Origin: Acephala macrosclerotiorum
Lineage: Eukaryota; Ascomycota; Leotiomycetes; Helotiales; Mollisiaceae
Assembly: GCA_014904845.1 (NCBI GenBank)
Contig: MU119273.1
Location: 133,743-197,742, forward strand
Direction: 5' to 3'
Length of the DNA stretch: 64,000 nt
The first letter of the stretch is position 1. Every line of letters begins with the position of its first letter. Below are positions 11,056 through 21,180 of the stretch, piece after piece. Both the position numbers and the translations under genes were made by a program. The notes below the pieces were generated by a model, which searched no databases, was not told the DNA's origin, and worked only from the letters and a program-made list of their open reading frames with translations.

Positions 11056-11730
11056 TGTTTTGGAAGACTTGCGCACTTAATAAAAGCTACGCTGAGTCTT
11101 TATTTCGCACTTGCTGGAATTACCTGAGTCACCATGGACATAATTTTGTGAAGCCTTTCGCTTAGTTAGACTACCCCGCATACGCACTAGTACCACACCG
11201 GATTAGCTTAGTTTGTTCTGGTTACATCTCTCGCTGAGCCCAAAAAGTGACTCTCCAAAGTATCAAAACGCTTAGGACTTTTACTACTACTTGAACGCAT
11301 TGAAATGGTGCTTGCTGAGGAATCTAGCATTTTTCTCGAAGTGTTTGTTAAATAGTGCTCGAAGTCTTGCTCCAAACTTCTTTAATGAACCTCTAATTCT
11401 AGGATAATGAACCGCATTAATTGTAACGTGTCAATTATTTCGCACATGAGGAGCATTTCTTTCGCATCACCTTCACAAGTTCCCTAATTCAGCTCAAGCG
11501 TCTGTGGTACAATACTCGGTGGGTTTTGATGTTTCATATATTACTAATGGAAATCCTGGCTTCGTATATTAGACATGGTGTTTCGAAGCACCTGATACTT
11601 TCAAGTATCACAGAGGGGTGCTAATCGACTCCACAAGGTCCTTGTGAGCCTTTGAGGGCAGCTCATAAGAAAATAGGTCTGAGAAATATGACAGAACTGT
11701 CTTTGTGGTCGAACATTTTTAACTATCCCA
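11056..11730. other. Intergenic region frs2 / 506-aa gene
   Basis: About 675 bp hold the frs2 promoter and the 3' end of the gene at 11731-13251. It is AT-rich, with no convincing open frame or RNA gene. Confidence 0.4.
11125..11131. promoter_or_regulatory. TGAGTCA (Gcn4/CPC1-type site) upstream of frs2
   Basis: A perfect TGAGTCA lies 70 bp before the start codon of an aminoacyl-tRNA synthetase gene. General amino-acid control often includes such genes, so the site is plausible; chance occurrence remains possible. Confidence 0.4.
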
Positions 11731-13251
11731 TTATCTAATTTCAGGTCCATCGCCCTTGATTACTCCCAGAGAACCATCAAGGGCCGTCCAAATGTCCTTC
11801 TTGAGGCCAGTCTTTCTCAAAACATCACCTTGAGATTCATATCCTAGTAAGTGATACAGCCCTAATAACGAACCTCGAGACTCCTCCATCGCTTTACCGC
11901 CCTCCTCAAGTTGCTCCACAATAGCATCCTTGGTCGCAGTGCCAGCAGACTCCGTAGCATATACCCATGCTCGACCACGAACTGAAGAATCCGGCTTTTC
12001 GTGATTCAAAAGTTCATCATTGAAAGAGAGCGGACCTTCTAAGCCTTTGTGTTGCGAGCTAGTTACCGGCATGGGATGGGCAGGCAGTAAGTGACTCTCG
12101 TCAGCAAGGCGATCCAGCCCTTGGCTAGCCTCCTTAACTTGTTTCGCTAGACTGATGGTGAGATGTGATCTCTGCTGGATTGCAGCTTTCTGTTCATTCG
12201 CAGTGAAAGCCAGCCTCTCCAGATACGGATAGATAACTTGCATGCCTTGAGGGGCTTGAGAGTCATCCGTGAGCGTTGATACGACAGAGTCTTCTTCTTT
12301 GGTCGTGGAAGCTGGAGTTTCCGATATTGATGTTGCCGAAGTGACCAAAGCTTGTCTTGCCTCAATGTATCGCCCATATTGTCTCTTGATAGATACCAAT
12401 TGAGCTTCGATATAGTCCGTCCCTCTGGCCTCGTGGTTTGAAACCTCCTCATCTTCAGCATCTACTGATCCGTCACCGGCCTTTTCCATCTCTGCCTCGA
12501 TCCAATTGATTAACGCATTTCGAGTTAAGCCCAATGCTTGCAATCGATCCCCATGGTTTGCGGCAGATCCATCGCTATCCGATCTCACTTTGGCGAGCAA
12601 TTTCTGTTCCTTCTTCAGAAGCATCTTTGCACGTAACACAGACTTCTCTAACAGGTCGACTAATTCTTTTAGATCTGCGCCCCCAGCATCTGGAACCGCT
12701 GAGGTATTGTGTAATACCTCGAGAGGAACTTTCGGGAGAGTATCTACATCTTTAAACGCTACCTTCGGATCAAGGTGTTCTGCAGCAGCGGCTGGCTTCT
12801 GAGTCAACACGTCGACGTAATCTTGGGTGATCCGAAGACGTTCATGCTTTTGTTGCTGCATCGTGAGATGGATGAAGGCTTCCATACCTGGGCATGCGTT
12901 GGATTGCTGAGGAGGGTCTTGAGTTCCGAATTCGAAATCCTCACCGGGACGTCCAGGAAGGTGCTCTTTGCTGATCGCTGCGTACTCATTCCTCGCCTTA
13001 ATATTGGCTCGAACGGTCCGCAAATACTCTCTTTGAAGCCCCCTCGCCCCATGAGACGCAGCCTCGACATCGAAAGCCTCCACGAGCGACAATGGTCGAT
13101 TTAGGGGATGTCCGGAAGAGTTCAGCTGTGAGCCGAGATGGGAGGACAATACTTGTCGGATCTTTGAAGCTTCATGTCTTTGCTTGATGTACGGCTCAAG
13201 TAGTTTCTGAGCCTTCAGTAGAGATGCTGGCAGTTCTACTCGGTCATCCAT
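11731..13251 (-). CDS. Uncharacterised 506-aa protein
   Basis: I do not recognise this protein. It is a single uninterrupted frame of 506 codons starting MDDRVELPASLLKAQKLL. An upstream in-frame ATG at 13314 would add 21 residues but is less likely, being close to the promoter region. The sequence is acidic and rich in Glu, Lys, Leu and Gln, with long stretches likely to be helical or coiled-coil (for example LEKSVLRAKMLLKKEQKLLA and EAQLVSIKRQYGRYIEARQA). A relatively conserved-looking N-terminal block reads RGLQREYLRTVRANIKARNEY. No signal peptide, membrane segment or catalytic motif is visible. It is divergent from brr2 over 475 bp. The composition suggests a structural or adaptor protein, but that is inference only. 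Confidence 0.75.
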   Translation of the reverse strand: MDDRVELPASLLKAQKLLEPYIKQRHEASKIRQVLSSHLGSQLNSSGHPLNRPLSLVEAFDVEAASHGARGLQREYLRTVRANIKARNEYAAISKEHLPGRPGEDFEFGTQDPPQQSNACPGMEAFIHLTMQQQKHERLRITQDYVDVLTQKPAAAAEHLDPKVAFKDVDTLPKVPLEVLHNTSAVPDAGGADLKELVDLLEKSVLRAKMLLKKEQKLLAKVRSDSDGSAANHGDRLQALGLTRNALINWIEAEMEKAGDGSVDAEDEEVSNHEARGTDYIEAQLVSIKRQYGRYIEARQALVTSATSISETPASTTKEEDSVVSTLTDDSQAPQGMQVIYPYLERLAFTANEQKAAIQQRSHLTISLAKQVKEASQGLDRLADESHLLPAHPMPVTSSQHKGLEGPLSFNDELLNHEKPDSSVRGRAWVYATESAGTATKDAIVEQLEEGGKAMEESRGSLLGLYHLLGYESQGDVLRKTGLKKDIWTALDGSLGVIKGDGPEIR

Positions 13252-13726
13252 GCTGCATGTCGTTGAAGAAGAAAGTAGGTTTACTCGTAAGTCGACGAGG
13301 AAAACGTGACACACAAAACGAAACGCGAAAATATGTCTTGCTCTTCACTTAAGATAAGCAATAACGAGAGACTACCATCTTGGTAAATTATTCGACTATT
13401 GAAACAGAAAATTCGGAGATTTCGAGAGCTTCTTGAGACGCGTGGAGTCGCGATTCGTACCTGGGGCGCTAGTTGGTGCTAGCGCCTGATATGCAGAAGC
13501 CGCTAACCAGAAACTTCTTTTTGTCGACAGCAACAAATACTGATCTAGGTGGAGGGGCATTTATTTTCACGACCACGACAGAAGTACCATCTGACATGAA
13601 TTTATGGTGGGCGCCTTTTGATTGATGTTCCCTTACAAATCTACTTGAGGCGAATTCAGCGCTCCTTGAATTCACAGCCACAATTCTATTTCACTTCAGG
13701 TTGCCATCTACAAGCTATACACCAAG
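13252..13726. promoter_or_regulatory. Divergent promoter region, 506-aa gene / brr2
   Basis: These 475 bp separate two divergently transcribed genes and so hold both promoters. A palindromic-looking segment near 13470-13485 (gcgctagttggtgctagcgc) is the only structure noticed. Confidence 0.45.
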
Positions 13727-16700
13727 ATGACAGACCAACAGCGAGATGTGTCGCAGTACAAGTACTCGGCGATGTCCAACCTGGTTCTCCAGGCGGACCG
13801 TCGATTTGTCACCCGTCGAAACGATGAAGTTACAGGAGATCCAGAATCACTTGCTGGGAGACTGAGCATTCGGGATATGGGCTCTCGAAATGCTCGAGAC
13901 GATGCGCCCAAGCAGAAGAAGAAGGCTTCCGGCCTACCGGATATCGAAAGAGGAGGTTTGCAAGAGGGACAGGATGTTCTCGAGCGCGAGCAACGCAAAC
14001 GAAAACGTGGCGAACCTGCACAGCTTCGTGGGACTGGAATATTGTCTGCGGCGGATGCGTTGGTAGAAGGCATCGTCTACCGACCTAGGACATCGGCGAC
14101 TCGAGCAACTTACGATTTGATCCTCACTACTGTTGCCAACAACCTCGGGGATGTTTCCCATGAAATTGTTAGAAGTGCGGCGGATGCGGTTCTGGAATAT
14201 CTCAAGGACGATGATATGAAGGATTTTGACAAGAAGAAGGAAATCGATGATCTGTTAGGAGCATCATTGAGCGCAAAACAGTTCAACGAGCTTGTCAACC
14301 TGGGAAAAAAGATCACAGATTACGAAGCACAAGATGAGGATGAGGTTATGGGAGACGGAGAAGCGGGTGCGGAGGATGGTGCGGAAATTGACGACCGACA
14401 AGGTGTTGCTGTGGTCTTCGACGAGAATTCTGAAGACGAAGACGGTCAAGAAATGGTGAACGAAGTCCGCGACGAGTCATCCGAAGACGAGGACGACAGT
14501 GAGGATCGACTAGGCGCTGAAGAAGTCGCGACTGCTGATGGCGCAGGGGAGGATCGAGAAAACGAAGCAGAAGAATTTCCAGAAGATGAAGCAATGATAA
14601 TCGACTCCGCTGCGGCCAAAGATGGCCCTGGTAAGGATAAGGACAAGAGCTTTATTCCGGCCCGGGACATAGACGCGTACTGGCTTCAGAGACAAATCGG
14701 TTTGATCTACTCAGACGCTCATATCCAACAAGTCAAAACCCAAGAGGCTCTCCATATTCTATCAGGTTCTCCAGAAGAAGAGGGAGGAGAAGAGAGGCCA
14801 TTGAGAGAGATTGAGAATGACCTTGCTGAATTATTTGACTGGGAGAACCATGAACTTGTTCACAAGCTTATTTCGAATCGTGATAAAGTAGTTTGGCTCA
14901 CGCGGTTAGCTCGAGCAGAGGATACTGAAACTCGAGGGGTTATCGAACGAGAAATTGCCTCCGAGGGCCTGCGTTGGATCTTGGATGAATTACGTGGCAT
15001 TGCTTCATCTGGCGATGGGTCCAAAAAACGAAAGCTTGAAATCAAGATGGACATCGATCCGAGTTCCTACACAAATGGTGCCGCCAAAGCTGAAGATGCA
15101 GACGGCGGTCTCGTTGGTGGTTTGCAGCCCCGGAAGCTCATCAATCTAGAGAACTTGGTCTTCGACCAAGGTAATCATTTGATGACAAACCCCAAAGTCA
15201 AGCTTCCCGAAGGCTCTACCAAGCGAACTTTCAAAGGCTATGAAGAAATTCATGTACCAGCCCCGAAGAAGCGGAACGAGCCCGGCGACCGCGATATACC
15301 AGTCACTGAGATGCCAGAATGGGCCCGCGTACCGTTCAGTTCAGCAACGAAGCTCAATAAGATTCAGTCAAAATGCTTTCCTCAAGCCTTTAATGACGAC
15401 GGCAACATGTTGATATGCGCCCCCACTGGTAGTGGTAAGACTAACGTCGGTATGTTGACAATCCTTCGCGAGATTGGCAAGAATCGGAATCCAGAAACCG
15501 GAGAGATCAATCTCGACGCATTCAAGATTGTCTATATTGCTCCATTGAAGGCTCTTGTTCAAGAACAGGTGGGCAATTTCGGTAATCGACTCAAGGAATA
15601 CGGCATCCAAGTTTCCGAACTTACTGGAGATCGACAACTCACAAAGCAGCAGATTGCTGATACTCAGATCATTGTGACTACGCCAGAAAAGTGGGATGTA
15701 ATCACCAGAAAGGCTACAGATCTCAGCTACACAAATCTGGTCAGGCTTATTATCATCGACGAAATCCATCTCTTGCACGATGACCGTGGACCAGTACTGG
15801 AGAGTATTGTGAGTCGAACAATCAGGAAGATGGAGCAGACCGGAGACCCTGTCCGACTCATTGGCCTTTCCGCCACGCTGCCGAATTATCGCGACGTTGC
15901 TAGCTTTCTTCGCGTCGACCCTGCAAAGGGGATGTTCCATTTCGATGGTTCTTATCGTCCTTGCCCTCTGCGACAAGAGTTCATTGGCATCACCGAGAAG
16001 AAAGCAATCAAGCAGTTGAAGACCATGAATGACATCACATATACCAAGGTTCTAGAGCACGTAGGCACAAATCGAAACCAGATGATTATTTTTGTGCATT
16101 CTCGCAAGGAGACTGCTAAGACAGCCAAATATATCCGAGACAAGGCATTAGAGATGGAGACTATTGGTCAGATCATCAGAAGTGATGCAGGTAGCAGGGA
16201 AGCTCTCAACACTGAAGCAGAGGCTGTGAATGACCGAGACTTAAAGGATGTACTTCCATATGGCTTCGGTATCCACCATGCAGGCATGAGCAGACCAGAT
16301 CGTACCTCTGTTGAGGATCTTTTCAATGATGGCCTAATCCAGGTGCTGGTCTGTACTGCTACTTTGGCTTGGGGTGTCAATCTTCCAGCACATACTGTCA
16401 TCATCAAAGGCACGCAAGTCTACTCGCCAGAAAAGGGTAGCTGGGTCGAGCTGAGCCCGCAAGATGTCCTTCAGATGCTTGGTCGTGCAGGTCGGCCGCA
16501 ATACGACACGTACGGAGAAGGCATTATCATCACCACACAAACGGAAATGCAGTATTACCTGTCTTTGTTGAACCAACAGCTCCCGATCGAAAGTCAATTT
16601 GTCAGTCGACTGGCGGACAATCTCAATGCAGAAATTGTCCTTGGCAATATTCGTACTCGGGATGATGGCGTCGAATGGCTGGGATATACCTACCTGTTCG

Positions 16701-19700
16701 TCCGAATGCTGCGTTCTCCTGGTCTCTATAGCGTCGGCGCAGATTATGAGGACGACAATACTCTAGAGCAGAAACGTGTCGATCTTATACACTCCGCCGC
16801 TGTTGTTCTGGAAAAGTCTAACCTCGTCAAGTACGACAAGAAAACAGGCAAGCTCCAACCCACCGAACTTGGTCGCATCGCCTCACATTACTACATCACC
16901 CACAGTTCGATGTTGACTTACAACCACCACATTCAACCCTCGATCACCCCAATTGAACTCTTCCGCGTGTTTGCTCTGAGCGACGAGTTCAAATACATTC
17001 CAGTGCGCCAAGATGAGAAGCTAGAACTGGCCAAGCTTCTCGGCCGTGTACCAATTCCGGTGAAGGAGAGCATCGAGGAACCCCATGCCAAGATCAACGT
17101 ACTACTGCAGGCTTATATCTCGCGGTTAAAACTCGAAGGCCTAGCGTTGATGGCTGACTTGGTCTACGTTACACAATCTGCCGGTCGTATCTTGAGAGCT
17201 ATTTTTGAGATTACCTTGAAGAAAGGCTGGTCGTCCGTTGCAAAGACTGCCCTGGAATTGTGCAAGATGGCTGAGAAGCGAATGTGGCCCACAATGACGC
17301 CTTTACGTCAGTTTCCTGGGTGCTCCCGAGACATCATTCAAAAGGCAGAAAGAATAGACGTTCCATGGGCAAGCTATTTTGATCTGGATCCGCCTCGCAT
17401 GGGCGAACTGCTTGGCCTTCCTAAAGCAGGAAGAACAGTCTCCAGTCTTGTGTCCAAGTTCCCCCGAGTCGAGGTACAGGCACAAGTGCAGCCAATGACT
17501 CGGTCGATGTTGAGAGTAGAATTGACAATCACACCGAACTTCGAGTGGGACGATGAGATTCATGGTACCGCAGAGAGTTTCTGGATTATTGCAGAGGATT
17601 GCGATGGAGAAGATATCCTGTTCCATGATCAATTTATTCTCCGCAAGGACTTTGCGATAGCAGAGGTCAACGAGCACATCGTCGAGTTTACGGTCCCCAT
17701 CACAGAGCCAATGCCACCAAATTACTTCGTCTCCGTCATTTCCGATCGATGGATGCATTCAGAGACCAAGCTGGCTGTATCATTTCAAAAACTCATCCTA
17801 CCGGAGAAGTTCCCGCCTCACACGCAACTGCTTGATTTGCAGCCTTTACCCGTTGCGGCTCTCAAGACAGATGATTACCGAGCGCTTTACCCTTCATGGG
17901 AGCGTTTCAACAAGATTCAGACTCAGACTTTCAACTCTCTGTACTCGACGGACGAGAACGTCTTCGTCGGAGCTCCCACTGGAAGTGGTAAGACGGTCTG
18001 CGCTGAGTTTGCATTGCTTCGTCACTGGTCCAAGCCAAACGCTGGTCGAGCAGTTTATATTGCTCCCTTTCAAGAGCTTGTAGACCTACGACAGCAAGAT
18101 TGGAAAGAACGGTTCTCGGGTTTGCGGGGCGAAAAACAAATAGTGAAGCTGACCGGAGAGACCACCGCTGATTTAAAGCTCCTTGATCGAGGAGACCTGA
18201 TTCTGGCTACACCAGCTCAGTGGGATGTTCTATCGCGGCAATGGCAGCGTCGAAAAAATGTCCAAACTATTCAGCTCTTCATCGCTGATGAGTTACACAT
18301 GCTCGGCGGGCAAGCTGGGTTTGTGTATGAGATTATCGTTTCCCGCATGCACTACATCCGTTCCCAAACCCAACTTCCGTTGAGGATCATCAGTCTCAGC
18401 GTCTCCTTATCCAACGCCAGAGACATTGGGGAATGGATTGATGCAAAGAAACATAATATCTATAACTTCAGCCCTCATGTCCGATCCGTGCCTTTGGAGC
18501 TTCACATCCAATCCTTCACCGTCCCTCATTTTCCCTCCCTTATGCTTGCTATGGCAAAGCCTACCTATCTCTCGATTCTACAGATGACTCCTGACAAGCC
18601 CGCGATTGTTTTTGTCCCTAGCAGAAAGCAAGCTCGCGCCACAACAAGAGATCTTTTAGCGGCATGTGTGGCCAGCGATGACGAGGATCGTTTCCTGCAT
18701 GCAGATGTCGACCAAATGAAGCCTCTTCTTGAGCGTATTGGAGAGGAGGCGTTGGCTGAGGCGATATCACATGGTATTGGTTACTATCATGAAGCGCTTA
18801 GCACCAGCGATAAACGTATTGTCAAGCATCTTTACGACAATGGGGCCATTCAAGTCATGGTGGCGTCTCGTGACGTATGCTGGGAACTAGATTGCACAGC
18901 ACACTTGGTTGTTGTAATGGGAACTCAATACTACGAAGGTCGAGAGCACAGATATGTTGACTATCCTCTGAGCGAGGTTCTTCAGATGTTTGGCAAAGCA
19001 TCGCGTCCACTCGAGGATAAGATCAGTAAAGGCGTTCTTATGGTTCCGGCTGTCAAGCGGGAGTACTACAAAAAATTCCTGAACGAAGCTCTACCGATTG
19101 AGAGTCATCTTCAAGTGTATCTCCACGATGCCTTTGTGTCCGAGATCAGCACCAAAATGATCGAGTCTGCTGATGATGCCATCAACTGGACTACGTTCAC
19201 ATACTTCTACAGGCGTCTGCTCGCCAATCCAAGCTACTACAGCTTAACAGACACCTCTCACGAAGGCCTCAGTGCACATTTGTCAGAACTTGTTGAGACT
19301 ACCTTGAAAGATCTTGCCGAAACGAAGATCATTGATCTCGATGAAGAGGATGACTCAGTGACACCATTGAACGCAGCTATGATCGCAGCCTACTACAACA
19401 TCTCGTACATCACTATGCAAACGTTCTTACTGTCTTTGAGTGGTAGAACGAAATTGAAAGGCATCCTCGAGATTATCACATCCGCCACGGAATTTGAGTC
19501 TATCCAAATCAGACGACACGAAGACAGCTTGCTCCGTAGGATCTATGACCGAATACCTGTCAAGATGGCTCAGCCTAGCTACGATTCTCCGCATTTCAAA
19601 GCCTTTGTTCTTCTGCAGGCCCATTTCTCGAGAATGCAGCTACCGATTGATCTTGCGAAAGACCAAGAGATCATTTTGACCAAAGTGCTTGGATTGCTCA

Positions 19701-20455
19701 GCGCGACCGTTGATGTCTTGTCATCCGATGGCCATCTCAATGCTATGAACGCCATGGAAATGTCACAGATGGTCGTGCAGGCAATGTGGGATCGTGATAG
19801 TCCTTTGAAACAAATCCCACACTTCACTCCAGAAGTGATTAAGGCCGCCAATGATTCTGGGTATGATCCTCCGCAATCTCCAATACTTTCAAATGCTAAT
19901 TGTTTTTCTTCCCGCAGAGTCAAGGACATCATCGAATTCATGGAAGCTATGGACCCCGACGAAAATCCGGATTATGCTGGACTTGTGCAACGCCTAGGAC
20001 TCTCCCAAAATCAGCTCGCCCAAGCAGCAAATTTCACGAACTCAAAGTACCCCAACATTGAACTTGACTTCGAAGTGGAGGACCCTGACGAGATCACTGC
20101 TGGAGCTGCAGCCTATATCAAGGTCATGATTACGAGAGAAGTGGACGAAGATGACGAATCGGCAGACGTGGATACGACAGTGCATGCGCCATTTTATCCG
20201 GTCAAGAAAATGGAAAACTGGTGGCTAGTTGTCGGCGACGAGAGCTCGAAGACTCTGCTTGCGATCAAGCGCATCACGATCGGAAAGTCATTGAACTTGC
20301 GACTTGAATACACTGTGCCCACGCCTGGAGAGCATAATCTGAAGCTGTTCTTGATGAGCGATAGCTATGTTGGTGTCGATCAAGACCCGAGCTTCACTGT
20401 GAACGTGGCGGAGGGTATGGACGAGGATGAGGAGGATGAAGAAGCTGAAGAGTAG
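13727..20455 (+). CDS. brr2: Brr2, U5 snRNP DExH helicase
   Basis: Brr2 unwinds U4/U6 during spliceosome activation. It is a tandem Ski2-like helicase. A long acidic N-terminal region is followed by a PWI-like segment near residue 310 (DIDAYWLQRQIG). Cassette 1 has Walker A APTGSGKT near 564, DEIH near 676, SATLPNYRD and QMLGRAGRPQ (motif VI). Cassette 2 has GAPTGSGKT near 1414, DELH near 1519, and a degenerate motif VI, QMFGKASRP, fitting the known inactive second cassette. Each cassette is followed by a Sec63-type unit. The frame is continuous for 2242 codons, but 19861-19917 is almost certainly a 57-nt intron: GTATGA donor, GCTAAT branch, CCGCAG acceptor. Removing it joins NDSG to VKDIIEFMEAM, as expected from the family, and gives 2223 residues. 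An acidic tail (DEDEEDEEAEE) ends the protein. Confidence 0.96.
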   Translation: MTDQQRDVSQYKYSAMSNLVLQADRRFVTRRNDEVTGDPESLAGRLSIRDMGSRNARDDAPKQKKKASGLPDIERGGLQEGQDVLEREQRKRKRGEPAQLRGTGILSAADALVEGIVYRPRTSATRATYDLILTTVANNLGDVSHEIVRSAADAVLEYLKDDDMKDFDKKKEIDDLLGASLSAKQFNELVNLGKKITDYEAQDEDEVMGDGEAGAEDGAEIDDRQGVAVVFDENSEDEDGQEMVNEVRDESSEDEDDSEDRLGAEEVATADGAGEDRENEAEEFPEDEAMIIDSAAAKDGPGKDKDKSFIPARDIDAYWLQRQIGLIYSDAHIQQVKTQEALHILSGSPEEEGGEERPLREIENDLAELFDWENHELVHKLISNRDKVVWLTRLARAEDTETRGVIEREIASEGLRWILDELRGIASSGDGSKKRKLEIKMDIDPSSYTNGAAKAEDADGGLVGGLQPRKLINLENLVFDQGNHLMTNPKVKLPEGSTKRTFKGYEEIHVPAPKKRNEPGDRDIPVTEMPEWARVPFSSATKLNKIQSKCFPQAFNDDGNMLICAPTGSGKTNVGMLTILREIGKNRNPETGEINLDAFKIVYIAPLKALVQEQVGNFGNRLKEYGIQVSELTGDRQLTKQQIADTQIIVTTPEKWDVITRKATDLSYTNLVRLIIIDEIHLLHDDRGPVLESIVSRTIRKMEQTGDPVRLIGLSATLPNYRDVASFLRVDPAKGMFHFDGSYRPCPLRQEFIGITEKKAIKQLKTMNDITYTKVLEHVGTNRNQMIIFVHSRKETAKTAKYIRDKALEMETIGQIIRSDAGSREALNTEAEAVNDRDLKDVLPYGFGIHHAGMSRPDRTSVEDLFNDGLIQVLVCTATLAWGVNLPAHTVIIKGTQVYSPEKGSWVELSPQDVLQMLGRAGRPQYDTYGEGIIITTQTEMQYYLSLLNQQLPIESQFVSRLADNLNAEIVLGNIRTRDDGVEWLGYTYLFVRMLRSPGLYSVGADYEDDNTLEQKRVDLIHSAAVVLEKSNLVKYDKKTGKLQPTELGRIASHYYITHSSMLTYNHHIQPSITPIELFRVFALSDEFKYIPVRQDEKLELAKLLGRVPIPVKESIEEPHAKINVLLQAYISRLKLEGLALMADLVYVTQSAGRILRAIFEITLKKGWSSVAKTALELCKMAEKRMWPTMTPLRQFPGCSRDIIQKAERIDVPWASYFDLDPPRMGELLGLPKAGRTVSSLVSKFPRVEVQAQVQPMTRSMLRVELTITPNFEWDDEIHGTAESFWIIAEDCDGEDILFHDQFILRKDFAIAEVNEHIVEFTVPITEPMPPNYFVSVISDRWMHSETKLAVSFQKLILPEKFPPHTQLLDLQPLPVAALKTDDYRALYPSWERFNKIQTQTFNSLYSTDENVFVGAPTGSGKTVCAEFALLRHWSKPNAGRAVYIAPFQELVDLRQQDWKERFSGLRGEKQIVKLTGETTADLKLLDRGDLILATPAQWDVLSRQWQRRKNVQTIQLFIADELHMLGGQAGFVYEIIVSRMHYIRSQTQLPLRIISLSVSLSNARDIGEWIDAKKHNIYNFSPHVRSVPLELHIQSFTVPHFPSLMLAMAKPTYLSILQMTPDKPAIVFVPSRKQARATTRDLLAACVASDDEDRFLHADVDQMKPLLERIGEEALAEAISHGIGYYHEALSTSDKRIVKHLYDNGAIQVMVASRDVCWELDCTAHLVVVMGTQYYEGREHRYVDYPLSEVLQMFGKASRPLEDKISKGVLMVPAVKREYYKKFLNEALPIESHLQVYLHDAFVSEISTKMIESADDAINWTTFTYFYRRLLANPSYYSLTDTSHEGLSAHLSELVETTLKDLAETKIIDLDEEDDSVTPLNAAMIAAYYNISYITMQTFLLSLSGRTKLKGILEIITSATEFESIQIRRHEDSLLRRIYDRIPVKMAQPSYDSPHFKAFVLLQAHFSRMQLPIDLAKDQEIILTKVLGLLSATVDVLSSDGHLNAMNAMEMSQMVVQAMWDRDSPLKQIPHFTPEVIKAANDSGYDPPQSPILSNANCFSSRRVKDIIEFMEAMDPDENPDYAGLVQRLGLSQNQLAQAANFTNSKYPNIELDFEVEDPDEITAGAAAYIKVMITREVDEDDESADVDTTVHAPFYPVKKMENWWLVVGDESSKTLLAIKRITIGKSLNLRLEYTVPTPGEHNLKLFLMSDSYVGVDQDPSFTVNVAEGMDEDEEDEEAEE
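19861..19917 (+). other. Stop-free 57-nt intron in brr2
   Basis: The segment starts GTATGATCC, has GCTAAT and a pyrimidine run, and ends CCCGCAG. Its length is a multiple of three and it contains no stop, so it hides inside the open frame. Retention would insert 19 residues into the second Sec63-like unit. Confidence 0.85.
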
Positions 20456-21180
20456 GCGTGGACATCTTCACCCACCAGACCTCTGTTGTATAGTAGACCG
20501 CAATGAAGGAGAGTTGTTTGGTCAAGAAGCTATTGTCCCGAGTTCAAGGGATGATTGAATCTCTGTTGGATTGGATTTCCTTGGCTTGGTGATTGCGCTG
20601 TTCCGTGCCTCTGCCTAGGGTAGACTAGCGGTGTGTGATTGGTCTTCGGCAGAAGGAGAAGTGTCTCGTCAAGTTGTTGGGTCTGGTGTTCATTTCAGAA
20701 CGGTGAGCGGCTGTCATCACCAATCGTTTCATCCTTTTGGTGCTCGATTTTGACTCATTTCAAATCCGCTCCTGTTTCTCGTTCCTATTGTCATCTTCAA
20801 GTACCACTTGATTTTATTGCGAGGGTGTTTCCAACAAGCGTCAGACTTCTAATTCGCCCTTTTGCTCTGGGACAATCAGATCCGGATACGTTATCCCCTT
20901 TGCGGTGGCTGAGTGTCAACGGGCAATGTCCACGTGATCCTCTAAGGAAGTTGCCGAGAATTTCTTTGGTGGTTTTTGCCTTTGCCCTCTTCGCGAACAT
21001 TTTCGATCTTACCATCAATTCCATCCCGACATCGCGCGATCAAGCCTTCGCCTATCCATCTGTTCATCACCGAAGGCATCATTGCATGCGATTAATAAGA
21101 GCATTATCCTTCGACGCGTCTTCATCAACCCCACTGTTGTAGGCTTCGATTGTTTTCCGTTTCGCGACTTCGCAGCAAAC
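20456..21180. other. Intergenic region brr2 / PWWP gene
   Basis: About 725 bp with brr2 3' UTR and the promoter of the PWWP gene. An open frame at 20639-21142 has no recognisable domain and is not supported. Confidence 0.4.
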
